Assembly (NCBI RefSeq): GCF_025370255.1
Contig: NZ_JAMTCD010000016.1
Coordinates: 42,209 to 106,208, forward strand
Length of the DNA: 64,000 nucleotides
Reading direction: 5' to 3'
Source: Shewanella holmiensis
GTDB lineage: Bacteria > Pseudomonadota > Gammaproteobacteria > Enterobacterales > Shewanellaceae
In this document: positions 47,806 through 57,618 of the stretch, piece after piece
How the letters are laid out: the number at the start of each line of letters is the position of its first letter
Position numbering within the stretch: the stretch's first letter is position 1
Notes under the pieces: model-generated
What the model was told of the DNA's origin: nothing
Databases searched by the model: none
The model's input: the letters and a program-made list of their open reading frames with translations, nothing else
Position numbers and translations under genes: made by a program

Positions 47806-48324
47806 TTAACACTCTGATGGGTCAGGCATTGCTGAAAACACTGGCACAGCTGTAGCTGTTGCAGCTTTATATGTGAACTTACAATCTGAAGGTGCGCCTG
47901 CTTGCCAGAAAGTACCAGTAGCTGCATCAAAAATCCAATCAGTTGTGATTGATGCACTAGCAGGATCGGTTCCTGCAGAAACACTTAATTCAACTGCTGT
48001 TTGAAAATTTAAGAGTGTGGCCGTTAAGTAACCATAATCTGTCGTGACAGTAACAGCTGTTGAAGGGTTAGCTGTTGCATCACCACTAATTACCACTGAT
48101 TTACCAGTGCCTTTCTCTAAACCCGCCAATGCCGCTTTTGAATAAACGAGTGTATTAGCACCTTGAATTGCACCTTTTAAACCTTGTAAAGCAGACACGC
48201 GCGCATCGCCTTGCAGATTGATAAACTTAGGCGCTGCGGTTACCGCTAAAATACCCAAAATAATGATCACAACCACTAATTCAATTAGGGTAAAGCCTTG
48301 TTGTTTTTGCATAATTTTTTGCAT
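47806..48324 (-). CDS. mshA: MSHA major pilin MshA
   Basis: 172-aa type IV pilin. Leader, cleavage before [20 protein letters not shown], then the long N-terminal helix and a globular domain with a C-terminal disulfide loop (DCKFTYK and PDPSEC). AGAGG sits 5 bases before the ATG at 48324. The 5' end carries a repeated ATGCAAAAA, so a second ATG four codons later (MQKQQG) matches the paralogue's start exactly. It follows mshB by 81 bp and ends in a strong terminator. Confidence 0.95.
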   Translation of the reverse strand: MQKIMQKQQGFTLIELVVVIIILGILAVTAAPKFINLQGDARVSALQGLKGAIQGANTLVYSKAALAGLEKGTGKSVVISGDATANPSTAVTVTTDYGYLTATLLNFQTAVELSVSAGTDPASASITTDWIFDAATGTFWQAGAPSDCKFTYKAATATAVPVFSAMPDPSEC

Positions 48325-48405
48325 AAAAACCTCTTAAAAGTAAATCTAGAACCGTTTAACTGTTGTTATATTTGATTATATTCAATAACACAACAGTAAA
48401 ATGAA

Positions 48406-49011
48406 TTAGTTGTTAGTGAAAGACAACACTTGTCCTGTACCTGGGTTATAGGTCACACCCTTAGCACCACTTGTGGTTAAGTCAGGCGTCGGTGTGGCGA
48501 TGCCTGAAGTTTGATCGACAGTCAACGATGCGATTTGATGGTAAACACACAAATCGATACCGGTTACATTTGTGCCATTGATACTGATCGCTGAACCACC
48601 AACATTATCTAACACTCTAACAGTATAACGCTGGTCACGTGCATCTTGAGTATAAAGTACATTACGTGGTGCACTTTGCAATACACTGTTGAATACTTCC
48701 TGACATGTTAAGTCTGTCATAGAGGTAACGTCGGTGTTAGTCACACCCGTAGGGAAACCAAAACGAGTATCTAACGAGACACTGGTACCGTCTAATATCA
48801 CCGAGGTATTACGGCGACCATCAACTTCCCACTGCGCCCTAACAAAACCGACAGCTGTAGCTAAACCACCGGAAACACCATCTACACTGGCATTTTCAGC
48901 ATCATCAGTCACGTTTAAAAAACGTGGAATCGCGGTAGCGGCAAGTAAACCGAGGATCACAATAACAATCACCAACTCGATTAAAGAAAAGCCTTTTTGA
49001 TTCAACTTCAT
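48406..49011 (-). CDS. mshB: MSHA minor pilin MshB
   Basis: 201-aa pilin-like protein with leader KLNQKG and FSLIELVIVIVILGLLAATA. Less similar to MshA than the two MshA genes are to each other. Its position directly before mshA agrees with the Vibrio and Shewanella order F-B-A. Cys pair present (LTCQEV and DLCVYH). Confidence 0.92.
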   Translation of the reverse strand: MKLNQKGFSLIELVIVIVILGLLAATAIPRFLNVTDDAENASVDGVSGGLATAVGFVRAQWEVDGRRNTSVILDGTSVSLDTRFGFPTGVTNTDVTSMTDLTCQEVFNSVLQSAPRNVLYTQDARDQRYTVRVLDNVGGSAISINGTNVTGIDLCVYHQIASLTVDQTSGIATPTPDLTTSGAKGVTYNPGTGQVLSFTNN

Positions 49012-49123
49012 AAGTTATTCACTCTTTCAATTGTCCCACTATTTCAACTGAAAATTAGCATCGCACTAATTTTCGTATATATCTACTAATATTAGCAGCT
49101 TATTGGTATTTGCTAAAATTAAT

Positions 49124-49693
49124 TTAGCCTTTTGTGCTATCACCCTGGAAAAAAAGTATCCTTCCCGTGGAGAATTGATAACTGATACTGGTGGAATCTT
49201 CTGCCAAGTAACGACAAACACGGGTATCTGCATCATAACTTACAGCAATATCATTAAGTTGTGTGGCGAGTAATTGATACCATAAACGCTCACATCCCAT
49301 GACATCTAAACTATTAATCACCGGCCAGCCTTTATTTGACAAGCTAATCCAGTTACCGGTTGCCGCCAACTGAGCGTCCAACTCTTCCTTTGCTTGTAAC
49401 GGCACCAAATTTAACGTATCTGCTTGACTGTTTGTGAGCACATCTGGCGCCATACTCTTCCAATTCAGCAGTAACTGCTTTGGTCTGCCTGTAGATAGCC
49501 ACTGGCTTTTTATCATAGCTGTGATATTAAGCAGTCGATTATGTTCAAGTGCTAAACTTTTGCCCGTCATGCTGGGAATTGAATTTAAATGCCTAAACCC
49601 CAGCACTGCCAAGATTAATAAAAAAACGCCGATGGCGATCATCCGACCATAGACCTTGATGAGATCACCCTCTGCCTGTTGTTGCTTCAGCAT
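49124..49693 (-). CDS. mshF: MSHA biogenesis protein MshF
   Basis: 189-aa bitopic protein: one N-terminal helix (MIAIGVFLLILAVLGFRHL, about 17-35) and a periplasmic domain. It lies between mshG and mshB as in other msh loci. No catalytic motif; probably an assembly accessory. Confidence 0.85.
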   Translation of the reverse strand: MLKQQQAEGDLIKVYGRMIAIGVFLLILAVLGFRHLNSIPSMTGKSLALEHNRLLNITAMIKSQWLSTGRPKQLLLNWKSMAPDVLTNSQADTLNLVPLQAKEELDAQLAATGNWISLSNKGWPVINSLDVMGCERLWYQLLATQLNDIAVSYDADTRVCRYLAEDSTSISYQFSTGRILFFQGDSTKG

Positions 49694-49726
49694 AATGGGG
49701 CCTTAAGGCATAATGTGTGCAACAAC

Positions 49727-50941
49727 CTAGCCCTTAACCACATTCAACATATCCCACATTGGCAGATAAATACCTAAAGCCAAAATCAGCACAATACAGG
49801 CCACAAAGCCAATTAAAATCGGCTCTAACTTTGCGGTAAGATTTTTTAAATCGTAATCGACTTCACCCTCGTAAAAGTCTGCCGCATCCGTTAACAGTTG
49901 ATCTATTTGGCCGGTTTCTTCACCTACAGCCACCATTTGTAAAACCAATGGCGTAAACAATTTACTTTGATTAGACACCCGTAACATTGACTCGCCAGAT
50001 TCAATACCGCGACGCATGCCAACAATTTTGTCATGCATGTAAGCATTATCGACAGCATCAGCCACTAAACTTAATGCCTGTGTCATGGGTACGCCTGCAC
50101 TTAACATCATAGAAAAACTACGGCAATAACGTGACAGGGTTGAGCGCTCAATAATCGAACCAACTGCAGGGATATGTAATTTCCAGCGATCCCAGCTCTT
50201 CTCACCTTTCTCACTATGCAGCCAATAACGGATCCCCACAATCATGCCAATAAGCCCCACCAGCATATGCGGCCAAAAATTAACAAAAAGATCTGAGGTA
50301 GCAATCAAAATTTTAGTGGCCCAAGGAAGCTCCGCACCAAAGCGGGAAAACATTGCGGCAAACTTTGGGATCACCATAATATTCAAAATGACCATGGCAA
50401 TGGCGATGGCAATCAACACAAAAATAGGGTATCGCATAGCCGACTTAATCCGACGGCGGGTTTCTTGTTCCCGTTCGATATAACCCGACAACTGAATAAA
50501 AGCATCTTCCAATTTACCGGTATTCTCTCCCACATGAACCATAGAGATAAATAACGAATCAAACACGTCTGGGTGTTGGTTCATTGCCGATGATAAAGGT
50601 CTGCCCGCAGTTAGCTGGGTTGAAATATCATCTAGCGCTTGTTTCATTCTGACTGAATGGGTGGTTTCAGATAAACCCGCAATGGCACGAAGAATAGGAA
50701 TACCTGAGCGCGTTAAAGAATACATTTGGCGGCTAAATATCTGTAATTCTTCCAACGACACTTTGCTGCCTAACAAACTGCCCAATGAAAAGGTTCTTGT
50801 CGGTTTAACTTCTCTCAATTCAAGCGGAATAATACCACGGCTCATCAAGGCATCTGCAGCGGAGTTTTCATTCGCTGATTCTAATTGCGCAGTCACAGCC
50901 TGACCTTGCGCATTTCGACCTCGATAATAATAAATGGGCAT
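49727..50941 (-). CDS. mshG: MSHA inner-membrane platform protein MshG
   Basis: 404-aa GspF/PilC-type platform protein with two GspF repeats (RSGIPILRAIAGLSETTHSV; SAGVPMTQALSLVADAVDNA) and three membrane helices (about 170-190, 220-240, 375-395). It anchors the MshE ATPase and builds pili from the inner membrane. Starts 3 bp after mshE. Confidence 0.95.
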   Translation of the reverse strand: MPIYYYRGRNAQGQAVTAQLESANENSAADALMSRGIIPLELREVKPTRTFSLGSLLGSKVSLEELQIFSRQMYSLTRSGIPILRAIAGLSETTHSVRMKQALDDISTQLTAGRPLSSAMNQHPDVFDSLFISMVHVGENTGKLEDAFIQLSGYIEREQETRRRIKSAMRYPIFVLIAIAIAMVILNIMVIPKFAAMFSRFGAELPWATKILIATSDLFVNFWPHMLVGLIGMIVGIRYWLHSEKGEKSWDRWKLHIPAVGSIIERSTLSRYCRSFSMMLSAGVPMTQALSLVADAVDNAYMHDKIVGMRRGIESGESMLRVSNQSKLFTPLVLQMVAVGEETGQIDQLLTDAADFYEGEVDYDLKNLTAKLEPILIGFVACIVLILALGIYLPMWDMLNVVKG

Positions 50942-50943
50942 AG

Positions 50944-52704
50944 TTACGCCTCAATCGCTTGTTGGTTTATCACATCTTGTGATAACGGAATGGAAGATTC
51001 AGTGACATCTTCTACCAGTCTAGACACTTCTTCAATGGTGGTGGTGCCCTGAAACAGATATTCCATCGCCGATTTGGCTAATGGCACAAAATTAGGGCTT
51101 TTTAAGGCTGCACGGGCAAAGTCTTGCGGATTGCCGGTACGCATTGCATCAATCATGCTTTCATCAAGCTCTAATATTTCAAAAATACCAATTCGGCCAC
51201 GATAACCTGAACCATTACAACTTTGACAACCCGTCCCAACTTTAAAGGTGGCCTGAGAAAAGTCTTCTTTTGAAACGCTTTTTAGCCAGCTGGTTTCGGC
51301 TGCAGTTAATTGATAATCGACACTACAGTTATGACAAACACGGCGAACAAGACGCTGCGCGATGATCACGCGTAGAGCACTGGCAACCAGATAACTGGCC
51401 GCGCCCATATCAAGCAAACGAAGTGCGCTGGTTACCGCATCGTTGGTGTGCAAAGTCGATAATACAAAGTGACCCGTTAATGCGCCTCGTAAACCAATCT
51501 CTACCGTTTCTTGGTCGCGCATTTCCCCCACCATGATAATGTCGGGGTCTTGACGCAAGGTAGTGCGTAAAACATTGGAAAAATTTAAGCCAATTTTATG
51601 GTTTACTTGCACTTGGTTGATACGAGGCAATTGATATTCAACTGGATCTTCGACGGTAATAATTTTGCGGTCAGCGGTATTTAACTCACTCAAAATACCA
51701 TACAAGGTGGTGGTTTTTCCGCTACCTGTTGGTCCTGTGACGAGCAGCATGCCATGAGGACGTTTAATCTGCTTCCGAATACGCGCAACGATATGTGGCG
51801 GCATGCCGGTTTCATCTAAGGTACGTAAACCCGCGGTTTGATCTAACAAACGCATTACCACTGACTCACCATGGTAAATCGGCATCGTCGACATACGCAC
51901 ATCTACTTTATGGCCTTTAACTTCAATGTGAAAACGGCCATCCTGAGGTAAACGCTTTTCTGAAATATCTAAACCGGACATTAACTTCAAGCGTAATACC
52001 AAAGCCGAGGCAATATTGACCTCGTTTAAGGTATTTTCATGCAATTGGCCATCAACACGTTGTCTGATCCGTAAAACTTTTTCACCGGGTTCGATATGAA
52101 TATCCGATGCGCGCATTTGTACCGCATCTTCAAAAATAGATTGCAATAACTTAACAACAGTTGTTTCGTTATCACTGTCACCTTGGGTCAAATTCGCCAA
52201 ATCAAACATGTCGTCTGCGGCGTATTCTTCTTCTAATTTTCCGGCAATTTGAGCAATTTGATCAGTACGGCGGTACAAGTTATCAAAAGCGTCTAATAAT
52301 TGCTGCTCTGGGGCAACGGCAATTCTTAATAGCTTGGGCGCAACGAGTACTTCTAAATTATCAATAGCCTGAAGGTCTGCTGGATCACTCATGGCCACCA
52401 GTACACTATCGTTATCGCTTTCAACCACTAAGGCGCGATGTCTGCGCGCCTGCACCTCAGGTAATATATTGACTACCTCTGGGGTAATTGGACGACGGCT
52501 AATGTCCAGAAATGGCAAATTTAGCTGTTGAGATAAAAACTTCAGTAACTGATTTTCACTGATACTGTTTAAATCAATTAGCGTACGACCCAGTTTTTTA
52601 CCGGTATTACGCTGTTCAGACAATGCCTGCTGCAGTTGTACTTCTGAAATAATCTGTTCTTGAACTAAAAGATCACCTAAACGCATCTTTAACTTGGGTT
52701 TCAT
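50944..52704 (-). CDS. mshE: MSHA assembly ATPase MshE with c-di-GMP sensor domain
   Basis: 586-aa GspE/PilB-type extension ATPase. Two MshEN c-di-GMP-binding motifs (RLGxxL...LxxxLxxQ type) are at about 8-31 and 38-61, so pilus assembly should respond to c-di-GMP directly. Walker A GPTGSGKT at 324-331, Walker B GEMRDQETVEIG, and a four-Cys zinc motif CHNC...CQSC near 460-490. The start overlaps the mshN stop by 4 bp. Confidence 0.97.
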   Translation of the reverse strand: MKPKLKMRLGDLLVQEQIISEVQLQQALSEQRNTGKKLGRTLIDLNSISENQLLKFLSQQLNLPFLDISRRPITPEVVNILPEVQARRHRALVVESDNDSVLVAMSDPADLQAIDNLEVLVAPKLLRIAVAPEQQLLDAFDNLYRRTDQIAQIAGKLEEEYAADDMFDLANLTQGDSDNETTVVKLLQSIFEDAVQMRASDIHIEPGEKVLRIRQRVDGQLHENTLNEVNIASALVLRLKLMSGLDISEKRLPQDGRFHIEVKGHKVDVRMSTMPIYHGESVVMRLLDQTAGLRTLDETGMPPHIVARIRKQIKRPHGMLLVTGPTGSGKTTTLYGILSELNTADRKIITVEDPVEYQLPRINQVQVNHKIGLNFSNVLRTTLRQDPDIIMVGEMRDQETVEIGLRGALTGHFVLSTLHTNDAVTSALRLLDMGAASYLVASALRVIIAQRLVRRVCHNCSVDYQLTAAETSWLKSVSKEDFSQATFKVGTGCQSCNGSGYRGRIGIFEILELDESMIDAMRTGNPQDFARAALKSPNFVPLAKSAMEYLFQGTTTIEEVSRLVEDVTESSIPLSQDVINQQAIEA

Positions 52705-53984
52705 TGGTTTTCTCCTAGTTGTACTAAACGCTGCTTCACAAACTCAGTCGCGCTATTTGATAAGCCTGGGTAATTTAATGCTGAACGATAAGCGGCAGCG
52801 GCTTTAATGTATTCCTGCTGAGAATCTAGCGCGTAAGCCAGTCCCATCCACCACCTCGCTTGAGTCGATTCTATTTTTAACAGTGAACGATAAGCGGCTT
52901 CAGACACACTGAACTGGGCGGCTTTTTGCGCAATATCGCCTTGATATACCCATTTATCTCTGGCGAACTCACCATTATCATCAATATAACTTAATGAAAT
53001 TAACGCCGAGTTATATTCTTGCAGTGCATTTTCTATGTTGGCTTTCATTAAATAAAACTCCCAATGTGTTGGGAACATGCCAATGCCGCTTTCTAATAGT
53101 TGTAATGCAGTGTCGGCATTGTTGCGGCCATAATAAATATTTGCCAATTGCTTTCGGGCACTGTGCAAGCTTGGGTCTAAAATAATAGTGTCTAAATATA
53201 AACTCGCAGCGTCATCAAGACGTTTGTCATTTTCTGCTGTTTGCGCTTTTTTAAATTGAACTTGAGCAAGCTGCGTTTTAGTCAGCTTAACTTCAGTCAC
53301 TGTCATACTGCTATTTGCCTTGCCATCCTCTGAGCGCGAATGTACAACAGGTTTTACTTCTTTTGTATCTTCTGCGCTAACCGGAGTATTCTTTACAGGC
53401 CCCTCAACATTTTTAGCAACCGATTGAACCTCTGACTCAGACGAATTTAACTGAGTATTATGTGCGTTTTCGGACGTCACAGTCACCTTACTATCCGTTT
53501 TAGGTGTGACAACCTGGTTATCATTTGACTGAGAAATGGCTGATGACGCTGTATCGTCATTCAAAGTAACTTGTATCTGTTGCTCGTCGGCGACCTCAGC
53601 ATTATGACTCATTGATAAATCAGCATCTTGAGAAGCTAACATGCTATTTTCTGCTGAAACCGTCTGTGGTGTGGCGTATGCTGGTGCGTTCGATTCTTTG
53701 GGAGTCTTTGCTGCCACAACCTTATCATCTAATAATGGCTGCGATGATGGGGAGGTGTTATTCACAACCCGATTAGCTTGATTAAATAGACTAAAGCCAA
53801 TCCATGTCATTGCCAGTAAGACCAAGAATGCTAGCCAGACTAAACGTGATTTTTTAGGTTTAGCTACCTGACTTGTAAATTCGAGTGTAGGTCGAATAAA
53901 TTGGTTAGTTTCAGCCTTAGATGTGCCATCTTCATTCTGCTGACGTTGCTCTAAATCTTGCAGCATTTTATTTATAACACTCAT
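52701..53984 (-). CDS. mshN: MSHA biogenesis protein MshN (TPR)
   Basis: 427-aa bitopic protein: cytoplasmic N-terminal MSVINKMLQDLEQRQQ, one helix (LVWLAFLVLLAMTWIGFSLF), a low-complexity Ser/Thr/Asn linker (about 80-210), then several tetratricopeptide repeats (LDDAASLYLDTIILDP; LLESGIGMFP). The ATG at 53984 is chosen (AGGTG 7 bases upstream, ATGA overlap with mshM); a GTG at 53990 is also in frame. Assembly scaffold. Confidence 0.9.
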   Translation of the reverse strand: MSVINKMLQDLEQRQQNEDGTSKAETNQFIRPTLEFTSQVAKPKKSRLVWLAFLVLLAMTWIGFSLFNQANRVVNNTSPSSQPLLDDKVVAAKTPKESNAPAYATPQTVSAENSMLASQDADLSMSHNAEVADEQQIQVTLNDDTASSAISQSNDNQVVTPKTDSKVTVTSENAHNTQLNSSESEVQSVAKNVEGPVKNTPVSAEDTKEVKPVVHSRSEDGKANSSMTVTEVKLTKTQLAQVQFKKAQTAENDKRLDDAASLYLDTIILDPSLHSARKQLANIYYGRNNADTALQLLESGIGMFPTHWEFYLMKANIENALQEYNSALISLSYIDDNGEFARDKWVYQGDIAQKAAQFSVSEAAYRSLLKIESTQARWWMGLAYALDSQQEYIKAAAAYRSALNYPGLSNSATEFVKQRLVQLGENQ

Positions 53985-54934
53985 AACCACTCACCTACTT
54001 GAGCAAACCAATGACTGCAACATGCTGCCGAACTTAATTGCATTACAGCAAAAATGCTTAGTGTAAAGCCAAGGAGAACCAGTAACCATTTCAGCGATAT
54101 AAAGCTTGGCTTGTTAATAGGTTCACTTGTATCGTCGGTGTCATTTATGGCGGCTTGGCAATGCGCTATTGAGACGTTTTTAGCGCCCTCACCAAAGGCA
54201 AGTAACAATGTTTTGTGGGCTAAGATATTCACCAAACGCGGAATACCTCGGGCTGCATTTGCAATAAATCTCGATTCTTTAACATTGAAAATGGCTTTGC
54301 CTTGAAAGCCTGCAATGGTTAATCTGTGATTCATATAAGCGTGTACTTCATCCCAATTTAACGGCCTGAGATGATAACTAAAGGTAATACGCTGTCTAAG
54401 TTGACGTAACTTAGCTTGCTGTAACCTTTCATCTAATTCTTGTTGTCCAAATAACACAACCTGCAACAATTTACGGCTTTCGGTTTCCAGGTTGGTGAAT
54501 AATCGTAATGCCTCAAGGCTGTCGTCGGGCAGTGCTTGCGCTTCATCAATCACCAGCACCACTTGAAAACCTTGCTCGTTCAACGTCAATAGTCGCTCAT
54601 GTATCAGACGAGTTAATTGTTGCTGATCAAGCCTTTCTTCAACATCAATGCCAAGATCTGCTGCAACAGCCCAACGTAATTCCGCTGGGGTTAAGTAGGG
54701 GTTAGGAATATAAGCACATTGAAAATGAGACGGTAACTCGTTGAGCAACTTTCGGCAAACTAAGGTTTTACCTGTGCCTACCTCACCGGTGACCTTAATA
54801 AAACCTTCGCCAGTTTCAAGAGCCATTTGCAAAACCTGCAGCGCTTCTACATGCGGCGTTAACCCGAAAAAAAATCCAGTATTAGGCGTCAATGTAAAAG
54901 GCAGCTGCCGTAAACCAAAGTGTTGCAAATACAT
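53981..54934 (-). CDS. mshM: MSHA biogenesis ATPase MshM (ExeA-like)
   Basis: 317-aa AAA+ ATPase of the ExeA type. Walker A GEVGTGKT at 50-57, Walker B VVLVIDEAQ near 120-128, and one C-terminal helix (WLLVLLGFTLSIFAVMQL). Related to GspA/ExeA, which help secretin assembly through the cell wall. Fits between mshL and mshN. Confidence 0.93.
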   Translation of the reverse strand: MYLQHFGLRQLPFTLTPNTGFFFGLTPHVEALQVLQMALETGEGFIKVTGEVGTGKTLVCRKLLNELPSHFQCAYIPNPYLTPAELRWAVAADLGIDVEERLDQQQLTRLIHERLLTLNEQGFQVVLVIDEAQALPDDSLEALRLFTNLETESRKLLQVVLFGQQELDERLQQAKLRQLRQRITFSYHLRPLNWDEVHAYMNHRLTIAGFQGKAIFNVKESRFIANAARGIPRLVNILAHKTLLLAFGEGAKNVSIAHCQAAINDTDDTSEPINKPSFISLKWLLVLLGFTLSIFAVMQLSSAACCSHWFAQVGEWL

Positions 54935-54958
54935 AACTGCTAAGTTCCTTCAGCAATC

Positions 54959-56641
54959 TTACTGTTGCTGGGTAGGATACCAACGCTCAATCAAGTCTTG
55001 TGAGCGCTTTAGCTCATTCTTCCATGTGTCCTCACCCACCACTGTCGGTTTTAACATGATAATTAACTCAGTTTTTCTATTCGAACGACTGCGATTAGTA
55101 AATGCCTCACCAATAAAAGGAATGTCGCCAAGCAGTGGGACTTTTGAAACGATTTCGATGTTATCACTCTTCATCAAACCACCGATCACCACGACATCAC
55201 CAGATGCTGCTTTAATAACAGTATCAGACTCACGAATTTCACTTTGAGCTAATGGTAGTTCTAGCGTTGAATCACTAATTTTTATTAATTTAGTTTGCTC
55301 TTTTACATCAATGACTGAAGGGTGAACATGTAGCAAAACGTTGCCATCTTCATCTATTTGCGGTGTCACATCTAAGGCGATACCAGAGAAAAATGGGGTC
55401 AATTCAACCTGCGGAGTGGTTACAGGGGTTGTACCTGCAACCGTAGTCGATGACACATCGGTCACAAAGTATTCGTCGTTGCCGACTTTAATTACCGCTT
55501 TTTGATTATTGGAAGCTGTCACCCTTGGACTTGATAGCACATCTACATCACCTTGCGTATCTAGCAAGCTGATCATAGTGGTAAAGTCAGTACCTTTAAC
55601 GTTAATAGACGTCACGCCGCCTATAACACTGGTAATCGGATTACTCAGCCCCTGGCCTGCACCGGTACCAAAATCAATATTAGTATTGCCTATATGGCCA
55701 ACTACACTGTCCCACTGAATTCCTTGTTGATACGCATCAGATAAAGTGACCTCAATAATTTTTGCTTCCAGAATAACTTGGCGATGCAAGTGTGACTCCG
55801 CCTTTTCAATAAAGTAGCGCACTTGACGAAGTTCATTTGGGAAGGCGCGGATAGTGACTAAACCGGCTTGCGGGGTTACAACAACCTGACGACCGCCCCC
55901 AGTATCACCAATAATAGCGGTTAAGGTTTCTTTTAACTCACCCCAAAAATCCGTTTTGGTTTTAGAGCGAATGAAAGTGCCATTAGTGTTGTCGCTACCA
56001 TTGTTATTACTATCGCTATTATTGTTATTGCTTGAATTATTGTTATTCGAATTCGAGTTACTGTTGCTGTTGCTGTTCGAATTCGAGTTACTGTTGTTAT
56101 CAGAAATGCGTCCAGAACTAACCGATGTTAATGATAACCCCTCTCGCTCCATATACAGATAATTCAATGAGAATGTTTCAGTGCGCATACCGGCAGGAAA
56201 TATGCGTAATACACGCCCTTCGCGGCTTACCTCGTAGCCATAAATATCTTCCACAACTTGGATAGCTTCCCCTAAGGTGACACTTTTTAGTGACAACGAA
56301 ATGGTGCCCTGCACTTCAGGGTGCACCGCGACACTCAATGGTGTGCCTTCGACTAATGAAGGGAAAAACACCCGCGCATCCACATTATGCGCTGACACAT
56401 CAAAACGTCGTTCAGCAGGCAAAGGAGGCATACCTGCTCCCATACTATTTTGACTATTTAATTCACGTTGTACATCCGCAGGCATCATCGCTGGCGGGGG
56501 CGTTACCGCTTTAGGCGCCTGCGCCTGAACTAAAGATTCATTAATGGCGCTTTTTGAATCTTTCGGATCTGGACGATTAGTCGTCTGGCATGCCATCAAA
56601 CTTAGCATCAACAGAGGGGTAATATAGTTAATCGTTTTCAT
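54959..56641 (-). CDS. mshL: MSHA secretin MshL
   Basis: 560-aa secretin of the PilQ/GspD class, the outer-membrane ring through which the pilus passes. Lipobox LSLMAC (C18), an N-terminal Secretin_N/STN region (about 80-150), a Ser/Asn-only linker at 182-220, and the secretin beta domain with VDVLSSPRVTASNNQKA and VVVIGGLM. The linker is coded by repeated AAC/AGC-type codons with a 30-bp direct repeat, a likely place for length changes. Confidence 0.95.
   Translation of the reverse strand: MKTINYITPLLMLSLMACQTTNRPDPKDSKSAINESLVQAQAPKAVTPPPAMMPADVQRELNSQNSMGAGMPPLPAERRFDVSAHNVDARVFFPSLVEGTPLSVAVHPEVQGTISLSLKSVTLGEAIQVVEDIYGYEVSREGRVLRIFPAGMRTETFSLNYLYMEREGLSLTSVSSGRISDNNSNSNSNSNSNSNSNSNNNNSSNNNNSDSNNNGSDNTNGTFIRSKTKTDFWGELKETLTAIIGDTGGGRQVVVTPQAGLVTIRAFPNELRQVRYFIEKAESHLHRQVILEAKIIEVTLSDAYQQGIQWDSVVGHIGNTNIDFGTGAGQGLSNPITSVIGGVTSINVKGTDFTTMISLLDTQGDVDVLSSPRVTASNNQKAVIKVGNDEYFVTDVSSTTVAGTTPVTTPQVELTPFFSGIALDVTPQIDEDGNVLLHVHPSVIDVKEQTKLIKISDSTLELPLAQSEIRESDTVIKAASGDVVVIGGLMKSDNIEIVSKVPLLGDIPFIGEAFTNRSRSNRKTELIIMLKPTVVGEDTWKNELKRSQDLIERWYPTQQQ
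56046..56100. repeat. 30-bp direct repeat coding the MshL Asn/Ser linker
   Basis: TTCGAATTCGAGTTACTGTT begins at 56046 and again at 56076, followed each time by G-rich CTG/TTG triplets (minus-strand AAC/AGC codons). Inside mshL; contains two EcoRI-type GAATTC sites one period apart. Prone to slippage in frame. Confidence 0.7.
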
Positions 56642-56654
56642 TGTAGTTATTGTC

Positions 56655-56975
56655 CTATCTCTGTGTTACCGACTGGAATAAATGGAGTTTACGGCCATCA
56701 GACAAGCTCACTTGGCTTTTACCAATCGACACAATCCGCACACCTTGTACTGTATCGCCCACTTTCATAATTTTGTTATTGATTACCGCATAGGATGACG
56801 CGCCATTGATGACACTATTGAGAACCAAACTTTGTTGTGTATTTGTCACAGCCTCACTTTGATAAGTGTGGCTCGGCAATGTGGGATCTCGCAGCGACTG
56901 TCCATGCGCAGCATAAACCAGCGTCATGGAAAGAAAGCCTAATGAGAGGTAAGGATTAATCTTGTTTAGCAACAC
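56655..56975 (-). CDS. mshK: MSHA biogenesis protein MshK
   Basis: 106-aa small periplasmic protein with a signal peptide (LSLGFLSMTLVYAAHG) and SLRDPTLPS at the mature N-terminus. It resembles PilP/GspC-like beta domains that contact the secretin. The start lies 20 bp inside the end of mshJ. Confidence 0.85.
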   Translation of the reverse strand: MLLNKINPYLSLGFLSMTLVYAAHGQSLRDPTLPSHTYQSEAVTNTQQSLVLNSVINGASSYAVINNKIMKVGDTVQGVRIVSIGKSQVSLSDGRKLHLFQSVTQR

Positions 56976-57618
56976 TGATAAAGTCCCTATTGATGCTTAA
57001 TGTGTATAATTCTAATTCGACCTTGGCTTTGGGGTGCGTTTCGACTTGATAATCTAATCGCTTCCAATACAGCTTATCAGGCATAGATTCAATGGCTTTG
57101 ACAAAACCTAATATCGCAAAATAATCCCCTTCGACCACCAGTTTTATGCCATGGCTATAAAGGTTCATTTTTTGTTGTTCATCATCCCCCACTTGCAATA
57201 AAGCGACCGGTGCAATGGAGTTAAACGAAATCAGCTTAATCCCTTTATCGTTAGATAACAGATTCGCCAGCACCGTCGGCATATAATCAGCGGGCACCAT
57301 ATCAACCATTTGCGCATTAAGCTCAGCATCTACCTCAGCCATTTGGGTATTTAGTAATGTTAACCTTTGCTGGTAATCGGCATTTGGGTCTAATGTAAGC
57401 CGCTGTTGATATAATGCGATTTGCTGTTCAGTAATGTCGCTTTCTTGTTGTATGGCTTGTAAGCGTTTTTCCACCTTACTGATATCAAGCCATTTTGATT
57501 CAAGTGGCATAAACGCAACCATACCGATAACCACAAGCGTGGCTACGGCAATTAATAAGCGTTCACGCTGGCTTAATCCATTAAATTTTTGCTCAAGTTG
57601 CTGCCATTGTTGCTTCAT
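56956..57618 (-). CDS. mshJ: MSHA biogenesis protein MshJ (PilO/GspM-like)
   Basis: 220-aa bitopic protein with a helix near residues 22-40 (LLIAVATLVVIGMVAFMPLE), a coiled-coil, and a periplasmic ferredoxin-like domain. PilO/GspM-type alignment component. Overlaps its neighbours on both sides (4 bp and 20 bp). Confidence 0.88.
   Translation of the reverse strand: MKQQWQQLEQKFNGLSQRERLLIAVATLVVIGMVAFMPLESKWLDISKVEKRLQAIQQESDITEQQIALYQQRLTLDPNADYQQRLTLLNTQMAEVDAELNAQMVDMVPADYMPTVLANLLSNDKGIKLISFNSIAPVALLQVGDDEQQKMNLYSHGIKLVVEGDYFAILGFVKAIESMPDKLYWKRLDYQVETHPKAKVELELYTLSINRDFISVAKQD

Noticed and set aside
55956..56162. Plus-strand frame with long Leu runs opposite mshL
   Set aside because: It is the antisense of the Asn/Ser codon repeat and has no independent support.
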